A program made the translations under genes and the position numbers. From Oscillospiraceae bacterium (GTDB lineage Bacteria > Bacillota > Clostridia > Oscillospirales > Oscillospiraceae), in assembly GCA_902778275.1 (NCBI GenBank), contig CACYXE010000001.1:223062-287061 (forward strand): 64,000 nucleotides of DNA, read 5' to 3'. Position 1 is the stretch's first letter, and every line of letters begins with the position of its first letter. The notes below the pieces were generated by a model, which saw only the letters and a list, made by a program, of their open reading frames with translations, had not been told where the DNA came from and ran no database searches. Below are positions 42,549-51,114 of the stretch, piece by piece.

Positions 42549-43172
42549 ATGGAAGAAATAAGAGAATTGGGCAGCTCAAGAGCAGGGGAGATCCACTGTC
42601 TGAGCATTGTCGGGCAAATCGAGGGTCATCAGCTTTTACCGGAGGATGCGAAAACCACGAAGTATGAGCATGTCCTGCCCTTGATCGCGGCCATTGAGGA
42701 ATCCAGCGAGATCCAGGGGCTGCTGATTCTTTTGAACACTATGGGCGGCGATGTGGAGGCTGGACTTGCCATCGCGGAGCTGATCGCAGGAATGCGAAAG
42801 CCCACGGTCTCTCTTGTTTTGGGCGGCGGACATTCGATCGGGGTCCCGCTGGCCGTAGCCGCCAAGAGGAGCATGATCGCACCTTCTGCGGCGATGACGA
42901 TCCACCCGGTACGGATCAACGGCGTCGTCATCGGCGTGCCGCAGACCTATCGCTACTTCTCCAAAATCCAGGATCGGATCGTAAGCTTTGTTACCGACCA
43001 TTCCGCGATCAGCCGGGAAGAATATCTGCGGCTGATGAACAACACGGATGAACTGGCAAATGACGTGGGCACGGTGATCCACGGAGAAGAGGCGGTCAGT
43101 TGCGGACTGATCGACTGTATCGGCAGCCTGTCAGATGCCCTTTCCTACCTGCATAATGAGATAGAAAGCTGA
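42549..43172 (+). CDS. tepA: ClpP-family serine protease TepA
   Basis: A 207-residue ClpP-fold protein like Bacillus TepA (YmfB). The serine is in GGGHSIGVPLA (corresponding to ClpP G-S-A-S-M), and the catalytic His in AAMTIHPVR. The NTMGGDVEAGLAIAE segment is a ClpP/TepA mark. TepA is linked to protein secretion and spore-protein turnover in Bacillus. Its position just ahead of the spoIIIE/ftsK gene is conserved in Firmicutes, here with uppP between. The ATG has weak ribosome-site support (GAGGTGACATG upstream). Confidence 0.88.
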   Translation: MEEIRELGSSRAGEIHCLSIVGQIEGHQLLPEDAKTTKYEHVLPLIAAIEESSEIQGLLILLNTMGGDVEAGLAIAELIAGMRKPTVSLVLGGGHSIGVPLAVAAKRSMIAPSAAMTIHPVRINGVVIGVPQTYRYFSKIQDRIVSFVTDHSAISREEYLRLMNNTDELANDVGTVIHGEEAVSCGLIDCIGSLSDALSYLHNEIES

Positions 43173-43219
43173 AGGAGGGCGATGGTCCTCCTTTCGCTGT
43201 ATATAGGGGACTATCGCAC

Positions 43220-43248
43220 TTGTTTTTATCATAAATTTATGGTAAACT
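43220..43248 (+). promoter_or_regulatory. Promoter candidate for uppP
   Basis: TTGTTT at 43220-43225, 17-base spacer, TAAACT at 43243-43248, 31 bases before the ATG. Confidence 0.6.
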
Positions 43249-43279
43249 AATTTTCATGATTACCGTGGGGGTACAGGCA

Positions 43280-44113
43280 ATGACCATTTGGAATGCGATC
43301 ATTCTTGGCCTGGTGCAGGGAATAACGGAGTTCCTTCCGGTTTCCAGTTCCGGCCATCTGTCGATCATTGACAATCTGTTCAAATTGTCAATGCCGGAAG
43401 AAGGTCACATGTTTTTTGATGTCCTGGTGCATCTGGGAACGCTTATCTCGGTATGCGTGGTGTATTGGGGCGACATTGTGGATATGTTCTTTGAGGTGCT
43501 CGGCTTTGTCAATCTCGGGCCAGCGGCAGGGGAGAGACGCCGCAGATATCCTGCGGCACGACAGTTTTTTATGATCGTGCTTGCCACGCTGCCGCTGTTC
43601 CTGGTCCTGCCTATCAAGGATCGACTGGAGACTTTATACTACAACAATTATTTTATAGGCATTGCGCTTGTACTGACCGGCTGTATGCTCTACGTGTCCG
43701 ACCGGATGATCGCAGGGAAAAAGAACAGCAACAGCATGACGATATTTGACGCGATCATCATCGGCCTGTGCCAATGTGTGGCAACGATTCCGGGTCTGTC
43801 CCGCTCGGGAACAACGATCACGGCAGGGATCGCAACAGGTCTCCGGCGGGATTATGCGGTCAAGTTTTCGTTCCTCTTATCCATTCCCGCAGTATTGGGC
43901 GCCAATATTTTAAATCTTGTGGACGCGATCCAAGCGGGTGTAAATCTGGCAAATGTACCTGCATATCTGATCGGCATGATCGCCGCTATGGTTTCCGGCA
44001 TTGCAGCGATCTCCCTGCTCAAGTATATTGCGGATCGCGGCAGGTTCGGCGGCTTTGCCTATTATTGCTGGGTCGTCGGCGTTCTGTCCATTATTCTTAC
44101 AATGATTTTCTAA
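43280..44113 (+). CDS. uppP: Undecaprenyl-diphosphatase
   Basis: A 277-residue membrane enzyme (BacA family) that converts undecaprenyl diphosphate to the monophosphate lipid carrier for wall synthesis; also gives bacitracin resistance. GLVQGITEFLPVSSSGHL (first conserved motif) and IPGLSRSGTTI (second) are intact. About eight hydrophobic segments are present. ATG 43280 with GGGGGT upstream. ftsK follows 20 bases after its stop. Confidence 0.95.
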   Translation: MTIWNAIILGLVQGITEFLPVSSSGHLSIIDNLFKLSMPEEGHMFFDVLVHLGTLISVCVVYWGDIVDMFFEVLGFVNLGPAAGERRRRYPAARQFFMIVLATLPLFLVLPIKDRLETLYYNNYFIGIALVLTGCMLYVSDRMIAGKKNSNSMTIFDAIIIGLCQCVATIPGLSRSGTTITAGIATGLRRDYAVKFSFLLSIPAVLGANILNLVDAIQAGVNLANVPAYLIGMIAAMVSGIAAISLLKYIADRGRFGGFAYYCWVVGVLSIILTMIF

Positions 44114-44133
44114 ACAGGGAAAGGACTCTGTTC

Positions 44134-46797
44134 ATGGCACAAAGCAAATCTACGAGCAATACGAAAAAAAGTACATCGACAGCAAAGAAAAGTTCTGCGA
44201 AGACGGCGAAGAATACCAAGACCACACGCACCAAGCAGACGTCCCGTTCGGCATCTGCGCCCCCCTCCGCGCCGCCGCGGCCCATCCGGCGGGAGGTCAC
44301 AGGCTTTGTATTCCTCTGCCTTGCGATTTTTCTTGTGATCAGTCATTTTAATTCTGACGGAGCTTTTGTCTCTTTCTTTGCCAATCTGGTCAAGGGCCTT
44401 GCAGGCTGGGGTTTTTGGATCACGCCGCCGGTCTTTTTGTTGATTGCGATCATTCTCTTCTTCCACAGGGGAAAGCCTGTGGCCTTTCGTGTGTTTTCCG
44501 CCTTGATGCTGCCGATCCTGTTTGCAGCTATAGCGGAGCTGCTTACAAATCCCAAGCTCTCCAGCGATCCGTTCAATCTGAAGGACTCGGTCGAGAAGTA
44601 TTTCGTCAGTGGGCAGAAATTAGATTCCGGCGGCGTTGTAGGAGGACTGATTGCCCGGGGATTGAACAGCGCGTTCAGTCACATAGGGGCGGGCTTTCTG
44701 CTGGTCATCGCCTTCCTTTTCTTCCTGATCATCGCTCTGCGCGGCGGATTCTCCGGCTTTTTCAAAGGCTTCAAGAAGCCCAAATTGCAGCCCTATGATC
44801 CCGCGCTCTATGAGGATCCCGAGCCGGCGCCCATGCCCGAGAGGACAGCTGCCGGCAGAAAGACCGCAAAGAAGATCGAACGGATCGAACGGCCACAGTA
44901 TGATATGGATATCCCCCTGGGCACCGATGAAGAACCTTTGCCGCTTACAGGGCCTTCCGGGTTCAATACGGATCCGTACGTGGCTGAGACGAAAAAAGCA
45001 AGACGCGCCCCTGTCCGTAAAAAGCCAAAGGACGTCACTGCCGATGTTGCACCGCTGCCGGCCCAGGATGCCGCGAAGATCGCCGGTGTGGATCTGGAGG
45101 AGGAATTCCGTCCTGTGGCTGTAAAGCCCAGCGTACAGAAGCCTGTGACGGTCACTGCGGCGATATCCGATCCGCCCAAAAAGATCAAGAAGGAAGACGT
45201 GGAGGCGGAAGCCCAGGCCGTTGCGGCCGCCGTGGACGCGGCCACCGGCGGACAGGAGTATGTGTTCCCGCCGCTGAGCCTTCTGCGCAGCAGTACGGTT
45301 GGCGCGGTCGATGCCCGGGATGAGATCCGTCTGAACCGGGAGCGTCTGGAGGGTGCCATCCGCAGCTTTGGCATCAATGCCGGCATCGTCGGTGTAACCC
45401 GCGGTCCCACCGTAACACGCTATGATATTGAACTGGAGCAGGGCGTGAAGCTGGCACGGGTCACCAACCTGGCCGGCGACCTGGCCCTTGCGCTGGGTGT
45501 GGTGAATGTTCGTATCGCGCCCATTCCGGACAAGATCTCCACCGTGGGCATCGAGGTGCCCAACAGGATCGTCAGTACGGTCGTTCTGCGTGATATTTTG
45601 GAATCCTCCAAATTCATTACAGCAAAGTCTAAACTCAGTTTTGCTTTGGGTAAAGATATCAGCGGCGACTGCATCGTGGGCAATATCGCCAAGCTCCCTC
45701 ATATGCTGATTGCCGGTACCACCGGCTCCGGCAAATCGGTGTGTATGAATTCTCTGATCCTGAGCCTGCTGTATAAGGCGCGTCCGGATGAGGTGCGTCT
45801 GATCATGATCGATCCTAAAATGGTCGAGCTTGGCGTATACAACGGGATCCCGCATCTGTATGTCCCGGTAGTCACCGATCCCAAAAAAGCAGCAGGCGCG
45901 CTCCAGTGGGCTGTGGTGGAAATGCTCAAGCGCTATCGGCTGTTTTCTGAGATCGGGGTAAGAGACCTGGAAGCCTATAACAGGCATTGTGCGGCCTCTG
46001 AGGAGCCCACGTTGCCTCAGGTGGTCATTGTTATCGACGAGCTGGCAGATCTGATGCTGGTCGCCTCCAAGGAAGTGGAGGAGAGCATCTGCCGCGTGGC
46101 CCAGATGGGACGAGCTGCCGGCCTTCATCTGATTATTGCCACCCAGCGGCCTTCCGCGGATGTGATCACAGGTCTTATGAAGGCCAATATCCCTTCACGT
46201 ATTGCTTTCGCTGTCTCTTCCGCAATGGAAAGCCGCATCATTCTGGACCAGGGCGGCGCGGAGAAACTGGTCGGCATGGGCGATATGCTGTATTCTCCTT
46301 TGGGCAGCGGAAAGCCCACCCGCATCCAGGGCGCTTTTGTCTCCGACGAAGAGCGCGAGGACGTGATCCAGTTTATCAAGGAGAACTCCGGAGAGACCAG
46401 TCAAAACCAGGAGATCATCGCTGCGATGGAAGGTGCAGCGGCAGAGAAAAATGCGGCTGACAACGGAAAAAACAGCAAGGATGATGAGATCGCAGGCGGC
46501 TACGATGAAATGCTGCCGCAGGCGGTGGAAGTGGTTCTGGAAATGGGGTCATGCTCTGTTTCCATGCTGCAGCGCCGTGTGAAGCTGGGCTATTCCCGGG
46601 CGGCCCGGATCGTGGATCAGATGGAGGAGCTTGGGATCGTGGGGCCCTATGAGGGAGCCAAGCCCAGGCAGGTCGTCATAGACCGCAGCGGCTGGCACGA
46701 GATCCAGGTCCAGCTTGGACTTATCCAGGAGGATGATCTCGCGCTTGCGGCAGAGATGAACGCGGTTGACGAATTCAATTCGGACTCTGATGAATAA
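44134..46797 (+). CDS. ftsK: DNA translocase FtsK/SpoIIIE
   Basis: An 887-residue double-strand DNA pump used in chromosome segregation at the septum and, in spore-formers, into the forespore. A Lys/Thr/Ser-rich N-terminal tail of about 50 residues leads into four membrane segments (to about 210), an acidic-basic linker, then the motor: alpha/beta domains with Walker A AGTTGSGKS, the KMVEL and VIDELADLM (Walker B) motifs, and the C-terminal gamma winged-helix (SVSMLQRRVKLGYSRAARI) that reads orienting DNA sequences. ATG 44134 chosen after AGGGAAAGGA; the open frame upstream is an overlap with uppP. Next to tepA, as in Bacillus, so SpoIIIE is the likely equivalent. Confidence 0.95.
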   Translation: MAQSKSTSNTKKSTSTAKKSSAKTAKNTKTTRTKQTSRSASAPPSAPPRPIRREVTGFVFLCLAIFLVISHFNSDGAFVSFFANLVKGLAGWGFWITPPVFLLIAIILFFHRGKPVAFRVFSALMLPILFAAIAELLTNPKLSSDPFNLKDSVEKYFVSGQKLDSGGVVGGLIARGLNSAFSHIGAGFLLVIAFLFFLIIALRGGFSGFFKGFKKPKLQPYDPALYEDPEPAPMPERTAAGRKTAKKIERIERPQYDMDIPLGTDEEPLPLTGPSGFNTDPYVAETKKARRAPVRKKPKDVTADVAPLPAQDAAKIAGVDLEEEFRPVAVKPSVQKPVTVTAAISDPPKKIKKEDVEAEAQAVAAAVDAATGGQEYVFPPLSLLRSSTVGAVDARDEIRLNRERLEGAIRSFGINAGIVGVTRGPTVTRYDIELEQGVKLARVTNLAGDLALALGVVNVRIAPIPDKISTVGIEVPNRIVSTVVLRDILESSKFITAKSKLSFALGKDISGDCIVGNIAKLPHMLIAGTTGSGKSVCMNSLILSLLYKARPDEVRLIMIDPKMVELGVYNGIPHLYVPVVTDPKKAAGALQWAVVEMLKRYRLFSEIGVRDLEAYNRHCAASEEPTLPQVVIVIDELADLMLVASKEVEESICRVAQMGRAAGLHLIIATQRPSADVITGLMKANIPSRIAFAVSSAMESRIILDQGGAEKLVGMGDMLYSPLGSGKPTRIQGAFVSDEEREDVIQFIKENSGETSQNQEIIAAMEGAAAEKNAADNGKNSKDDEIAGGYDEMLPQAVEVVLEMGSCSVSMLQRRVKLGYSRAARIVDQMEELGIVGPYEGAKPRQVVIDRSGWHEIQVQLGLIQEDDLALAAEMNAVDEFNSDSDE

Positions 46798-46803
46798 AGG
46801 ATA

Positions 46804-46831
46804 CAAAAGGGCGTAGAAATGCGCCCTTTTG
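46804..46831 (+). terminator. Terminator-like hairpin between ftsK and mrnC
   Basis: CAAAAGGGCG at 46804-46813 pairs with CGCCCTTTTG at 46822-46831. It ends 12 bases before the mrnC start, so it overlaps the leader and could also affect mrnC initiation. Confidence 0.65.
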
Positions 46832-46843
46832 TGGTATGGAACG

Positions 46844-47257
46844 ATGAACTACTTTTCCCCGGAAATGAATGTGCAGGATGTGAACAAGATCAGCATGCTG
46901 GGCCTTGCCCACATCGGAGACGCCGTTTATGAGCTGCTGATCCGTACGATGCTGTGCAGCAAGGGCCACTCCAATGTGACACAGCTGCATAATCTTACCG
47001 TGTCCTATGTAAAAGCGCCCGCCCAGGCGAAAGCCCTGGAAAAGATCCTGCCTCGGCTGACTGAGGAGGAGAATGTGATCTATAAACGTGGCAGGAATAC
47101 CCACGTGCATTCCGTTCCCCATAACGCAGCCGTGAGTGAGTATCATACGGCGACAGGACTGGAAGCTCTCTTCGGCTGGCTTTATCTTCAGGGCAAGCGG
47201 GAACGGATCCAGGAATTGTTCGCGGTGATTATGGAGGATGAGGATCATGCCTCTTGA
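46844..47257 (+). CDS. mrnC: Mini-ribonuclease III
   Basis: A 137-residue RNase III-fold protein lacking the double-strand RNA-binding domain. The catalytic motif is GLAHIGDAVYELLIR, and GRN-HVHSVPHNAAVSEY with TGLEALFGWLYL completes it. It matures the 5' and 3' ends of 23S rRNA. ATG 46844 gives the normal N-terminus; the ribosome site is weak (TGGAACG). Its last 11 bases overlap the rqcH start. Confidence 0.93.
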   Translation: MNYFSPEMNVQDVNKISMLGLAHIGDAVYELLIRTMLCSKGHSNVTQLHNLTVSYVKAPAQAKALEKILPRLTEEENVIYKRGRNTHVHSVPHNAAVSEYHTATGLEALFGWLYLQGKRERIQELFAVIMEDEDHAS

Positions 47258-48968
47258 TGCGATATGTATATCTGCGCTGAACGCTGAGCTGCAGCAGCGC
47301 ATTGCCGGTGGGCGGATCGATAAGATCCAACAACCGGAGCGTGACATGCTGCTGTTTTCTCTGCGGGCCAATGGAGAGAACCTGCGTCTGCTGATCGCCG
47401 CAGGTACCGGGAATGCCAGGGTCCATATCACGAAGGCAGGCTTTGAAAACCCCGCTGAACCGCCTATGTTCTGTATGCTTATGCGCAAGCACCTCACAGG
47501 CGCGCATATCGTTTCCGTTTCACAGCCCGATCACGAGAGAATGCTGATCATAGATCTGAATTCCCGGGATGAACTGGGCGTTGAGGCCCGCAAGCAGCTG
47601 ATCGTGGAGATGATCGGACGCAGCTCCAACGTGATTTTGGTGGGGGAGGATGGCCATATCATCGATTGCATGCGGCGGGTGGATTTCGCCGGAGATCCCA
47701 TGCGGCGGCTCCTGCCGGGCATGATCTATCGTTTACCTCCCAAACAGAGCAAACCGGATATTTGGGAGACAAGTTCGGAAGAGCGCAAAGCGCTGCTCTC
47801 TGCAGCGGATCAGGAGCAGGCTGTCGATCAGTGGCTGCTGGACCATTTTTCCGGGCTGTCACCGCTGGTCTGCAGGGAGCTTGCCTATCGCAGCGGAGGC
47901 GATTATGAGCTGCTGCCCGCACAGCTTGATGCGCTTCTGGAAAGTGTAAAAGCAGGGGAGATGGAAGCTTATATGCTGCTGCAGGATGGCAGACCAAAGG
48001 ATTTCAGCTTTCTTGCGGTCTCTCAATACGGCAGCGGGACAGAATGCCGGCGCTTTGACAGTTTCTCGGAGCTTCTGGATGCCTACTATACCCAGCGCGA
48101 CCGGGAAGAGCAGCAGCGTCGGCGCAGCCATGAACTGCAGCGCAGTATCAAAACCGCGCGGGATCGTGTGGCAAGAAAGCTCAGCAGTCAAAGGGAAGAA
48201 CTGAAGAGGACAGAGAGCCGGGAGGAGGTACGCCGCCAGGCAGAACTGGTCACAGCCAATATCTACCGCATAAAAAAAGGCGACCGAGTCTTAAACTGCG
48301 AAGATTACTACCAGGACGACTGCCCGCAGGTTGCCATTCCCTTGGATCCGCTGAAAACGCCGCAGCAAAATGCGGCGGCGCTGTACAAAGATTATAACAA
48401 GCTCAAAGCGGCTGAGAAGCATTTGACAGTCTTAACCGCCCAGGCGGAGCAGCAACTGGATTATCTCAACAGTGTGCTGGATATGATCGGCCGCGCCGAG
48501 TCAGAAAAAGACCTTTCGGATATCCGCAAGGAGCTGACAGAGACCGGGATACTGCGCAGAAAAAAAGCGGCGAAGACTGAAAAAGGGAAGGCGCAGGCGC
48601 CGTATTGTTTTGTATCCGACGACGGATTTGAGATCCTGGTCGGACGGAGCAATCTGCAAAACGATGAGTTGACACTGAAAACAGCGCGCCGAACAGACTA
48701 CTGGCTGCACACGCAAAAGATCCATGGAAGCCATGTGATCATCCGCTGTGAAGGACAGGAACCGCCGGAGCGCACATTCCTGCAGGCGGCAGTGATCGCC
48801 GCCTATTATTCACAGGGCAGGAACGGCGGAAAACTGCCCGTGGATTATACGATGGTCCGTTTCGTGCATAAGCCTTCCGGCGCACTGCCGGGCAAGGTGA
48901 TCTATTCCGACTATAAAACCATCGCCGTCGAGAGTGATGAAGAACTTGTCAAACGGTTAAAGCATTGA
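47247..48968 (+). CDS. rqcH: Ribosome quality control protein RqcH (NFACT family)
   Basis: A 573-residue protein that binds stalled 50S subunits and adds C-terminal alanine tails. Parts: NFACT-N domain with MPLDAICISALNAEL and FENP-EPPMFCMLMRK; a long coiled-coil centre (about 270-430); and the NFACT-R domain with IDGFEILVGRSNLQNDELTLK-like pattern (here DDGFEILVGRSNLQND), DYWLHTQ and GSHVIIR. ATG 47247 has GGAGG nine bases upstream. Coupled to mrnC; a 19-bp terminator begins within the stop region. Confidence 0.92.
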   Translation: MPLDAICISALNAELQQRIAGGRIDKIQQPERDMLLFSLRANGENLRLLIAAGTGNARVHITKAGFENPAEPPMFCMLMRKHLTGAHIVSVSQPDHERMLIIDLNSRDELGVEARKQLIVEMIGRSSNVILVGEDGHIIDCMRRVDFAGDPMRRLLPGMIYRLPPKQSKPDIWETSSEERKALLSAADQEQAVDQWLLDHFSGLSPLVCRELAYRSGGDYELLPAQLDALLESVKAGEMEAYMLLQDGRPKDFSFLAVSQYGSGTECRRFDSFSELLDAYYTQRDREEQQRRRSHELQRSIKTARDRVARKLSSQREELKRTESREEVRRQAELVTANIYRIKKGDRVLNCEDYYQDDCPQVAIPLDPLKTPQQNAAALYKDYNKLKAAEKHLTVLTAQAEQQLDYLNSVLDMIGRAESEKDLSDIRKELTETGILRRKKAAKTEKGKAQAPYCFVSDDGFEILVGRSNLQNDELTLKTARRTDYWLHTQKIHGSHVIIRCEGQEPPERTFLQAAVIAAYYSQGRNGGKLPVDYTMVRFVHKPSGALPGKVIYSDYKTIAVESDEELVKRLKH

Positions 48969-49012
48969 AAAGAGCAGGCGAAGCTGCAAAGCTGCCTGCT
49001 CTTTTCAATGCT
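48961..49012. terminator. 19-bp bidirectional terminator overlapping the rqcH stop
   Basis: AGCATTGAAAAGAGCAGGC at 48961-48979 pairs perfectly with 48994-49012, with a 14-base loop. It covers the rqcH stop codon and lies between convergent genes. Confidence 0.85.
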
Positions 49013-49017
49013 TGCTG

Positions 49018-49413
49018 TCAGGAAAAATGTCTGCGTTTTCCGTCAGCCGGCGGAATATATCCATACTGAATATGCGGATGGGCTTCTTGGAGGCGCGTAT
49101 GGATGAGATCCACTTCTTCCTCTTTGTTGAAGATCAGATTGGCGAACTCCTTGTCCCCGTGTACGAGGATGAGCCGATAATAATAATAGGCCGGGCTGTC
49201 GTCTGGCTGGCACTCACTGATGCGGGTAAAGGCCCGATCAATATAATCATAGGGGACATAGTATTTCTTTCCCAGGTCCCGATAGAAAAGGCAGAGCTTT
49301 CCCAGCCGGACGCGTCCGATCTCTTCCGCCGTGTTATAGTCATCGATATGTTCCTGGTCGTTTATATAGATCTTATCGACGCCTCTGAATCTCAGCTTGC
49401 CAAATCCGAACAA
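49018..49413 (-). CDS. Conserved-looking protein of unknown function
   Basis: A predicted cytoplasmic protein of about 131 residues, rich in Tyr, Asp and Glu, with no signal or membrane segment. Notable stretches are GKLCLFYRDLGKKYYVPYDYID and YYYRLILVHGDKEFANL. I do not recognise a family. I chose TTG at 49413 because GAGAGGG lies seven bases upstream; an ATG twelve codons earlier is also possible. Either way it overlaps the end of the upstream PAP2 gene, so the two are translationally linked on the minus strand. Confidence 0.65.
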   Translation of the reverse strand: MFGFGKLRFRGVDKIYINDQEHIDDYNTAEEIGRVRLGKLCLFYRDLGKKYYVPYDYIDRAFTRISECQPDDSPAYYYYRLILVHGDKEFANLIFNKEEEVDLIHTRLQEAHPHIQYGYIPPADGKRRHFS

Positions 49414-50042
49414 GATTCGTCCCTCTCTCTCTTTTTGAACAGATCCCATTTATACCATTTCCGCGGCAGATTGATGGCGATCAGTGTTCCGATCATGCCG
49501 GCGATCGTGCCGGTGATCAGACCACCGATCACGTCTGTGGGGAAATGCACGACCAGATAAATGCGTGAAATGCCCATCAGGACACCAAACACCAGCGCCA
49601 GCCAGCTGACTTTCTTGTTCCCGAGGATAAACAAGGGCACCATGGCGGCAAAAGCGGCATTGGTATGTCCGGAGGGGAAGCTCATATCGCTTTCCATATG
49701 CTGTCCCATCATCACCCAGAGGGGATAGAAAAAGCCGTTGATATCCGCATAGGGACGAGGCCGGGCGATAGCGACTTTCAAAAACAGATTGACGAAGATC
49801 GCACCGATGGCAAGCCCGAGGCACATGGCGGTTCCGAAGCGGCGTGTCTTTTTCAGAAACGCGAGGATAAGCGATAAAATGATCAAAAAGATGCCGCCCT
49901 TGCCCATTAGAGAAATCACTTCCATGATCGGGGTAAAGAAGCCCCCCGCAGCTTCATATAGCTTATGTACAACCGCTGTGACACCTTGATCAAAGCCGGC
50001 AAACGCTGTGTTGAGCCACAAGGCTGTTGCAGTCAATTCCAT
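49392..50042 (-). CDS. PAP2-family membrane phosphatase
   Basis: A 216-residue integral membrane phosphatase with about six hydrophobic segments. The three active-site motifs are present: KVAIARPRP, PSGH and SRIYLVVHFPTD. Such proteins dephosphorylate undecaprenyl diphosphate or phosphatidic/phosphatidylglycerol phosphates on the outer face. AAGGAG is nine bases before the ATG. A second lipid-carrier phosphatase (uppP) is encoded 6 kb away. Confidence 0.9.
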   Translation of the reverse strand: MELTATALWLNTAFAGFDQGVTAVVHKLYEAAGGFFTPIMEVISLMGKGGIFLIILSLILAFLKKTRRFGTAMCLGLAIGAIFVNLFLKVAIARPRPYADINGFFYPLWVMMGQHMESDMSFPSGHTNAAFAAMVPLFILGNKKVSWLALVFGVLMGISRIYLVVHFPTDVIGGLITGTIAGMIGTLIAINLPRKWYKWDLFKKRERDESCSDLAS

Positions 50043-50168
50043 ATAAATACTCCTTCGATCTTTTGCTTTATTTATATTGTAACATAAAGAGCAAAAGAAA
50101 GTCTACCTGATTTTGCATAAAAAGGATGGCACGGCACAAAATACCGGTACAGGCAGGAGGTGGACTTT

Positions 50169-51080
50169 ATGAAACGCTTGGTCGTATCTCTGATTTCTTT
50201 TTTGATGGCGGCCTTGTATTTTGTCAATGCCGCAGGACAGGGCGCCGCAGTCGGCTCCGCACCTGTTGCGGAAAACCTTGAATTGAAAACCTACACAAAT
50301 GTTTCGGTGGGAGGCATGTTGTCCGCTTTTGATCCGGACGGCGGAGCGCTGCAGTTTGTTATCACCACAGAGCCGGTCAAAGGATGCATCAAGCTGCAGG
50401 AAGACGGAAGCTTTATCTATACCCCCAGGGAAAACAAAAAGGGAAGGGATTATTTCGGATACAAAGCTCTGGATGAAGAGGGAAACTATTCCCAGGAAGC
50501 CACAGTTATCATCCAGATCTTGAAGCAGAAGAAAACCGTCTTCTACGCCGATATGAAGGGCAGCTCTGATGAATACGCGGCAGTCGTGCTCAGTGAAACA
50601 GGACTCTATACCGGAAAACAAATCTGCGGCGTCTATTGCTTTGAACCAGACGCCTACGTTACACGCGGTGAGTTTCTCAGCATGTGCATGGCGTTGACGG
50701 GAAAAGCTCCTGTTACGGGGACTTATCGAACCGGTTATCTGGATGACGACAGGATCCCGACCTGGCAGAAGCCCTACGCGTCCGCAGCGGGGATGCGAGG
50801 TATCTACGATGGCGTCGAAACCGAAGAGGGTTCGGTCTTTTCCGGCGAGGAAGCGATCACCTGCGGACAGGCTGCTGCTTTGCTGGATCACGCACTGGAG
50901 CTGGAAAATGTAAGATATATACCCGGCTATGAGCATATGGATCCGGCACTGGCCCAGGCCTGCGCGAATCTGAATGCTTATGATGTGGTACCGGGTCAGA
51001 TTTCAGAAGATCTTTTATTGCACCGTTCCGAGGCAGCTCAGATGCTGACTGCGGCCCTGGAGCTGATCAACAGCCGATAA
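50169..51080 (+). CDS. Secreted protein with Ig/cadherin-like and SLH-like domains
   Basis: A 303-residue exported protein. A signal peptide (about 1-22) has no lipobox. Residues about 30-125 look like an Ig/cadherin-like bacterial domain (SAFDPDGGALQF, GCIKLQEDGSFIYTPRENKKGRDYFGYKALDEEGN). The rest carries SLH-like repeats: VTRGEFLSMCMALTGK and LLHRSEAAQMLTAALEL have the helix pattern of S-layer homology domains, with FSGEEAITCGQAAALL as a further repeat. It may bind wall polymers. ATG 50169 follows AGGAGGTGG. Monocistronic. Confidence 0.82.
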   Translation: MKRLVVSLISFLMAALYFVNAAGQGAAVGSAPVAENLELKTYTNVSVGGMLSAFDPDGGALQFVITTEPVKGCIKLQEDGSFIYTPRENKKGRDYFGYKALDEEGNYSQEATVIIQILKQKKTVFYADMKGSSDEYAAVVLSETGLYTGKQICGVYCFEPDAYVTRGEFLSMCMALTGKAPVTGTYRTGYLDDDRIPTWQKPYASAAGMRGIYDGVETEEGSVFSGEEAITCGQAAALLDHALELENVRYIPGYEHMDPALAQACANLNAYDVVPGQISEDLLLHRSEAAQMLTAALELINSR

Positions 51081-51083
51081 AGA

Positions 51084-51111
51084 AAACCCACCAATTTTCG
51101 TTGGTGGGTTT
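51084..51111. terminator. Bidirectional terminator before the transglutaminase gene end
   Basis: AAACCCACCAA at 51084-51094, loop TTTTCG, TTGGTGGGTTT at 51101-51111, T-rich on both sides. Confidence 0.88.
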
Positions 51112-51114
51112 CTG

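Noticed and set aside
43768-44133. N-terminal extension of FtsK by 122 codons
   Set aside because: This part overlaps uppP and is Arg/Cys/Ser-rich without FtsK similarity; ATG 44134 has a good ribosome site.
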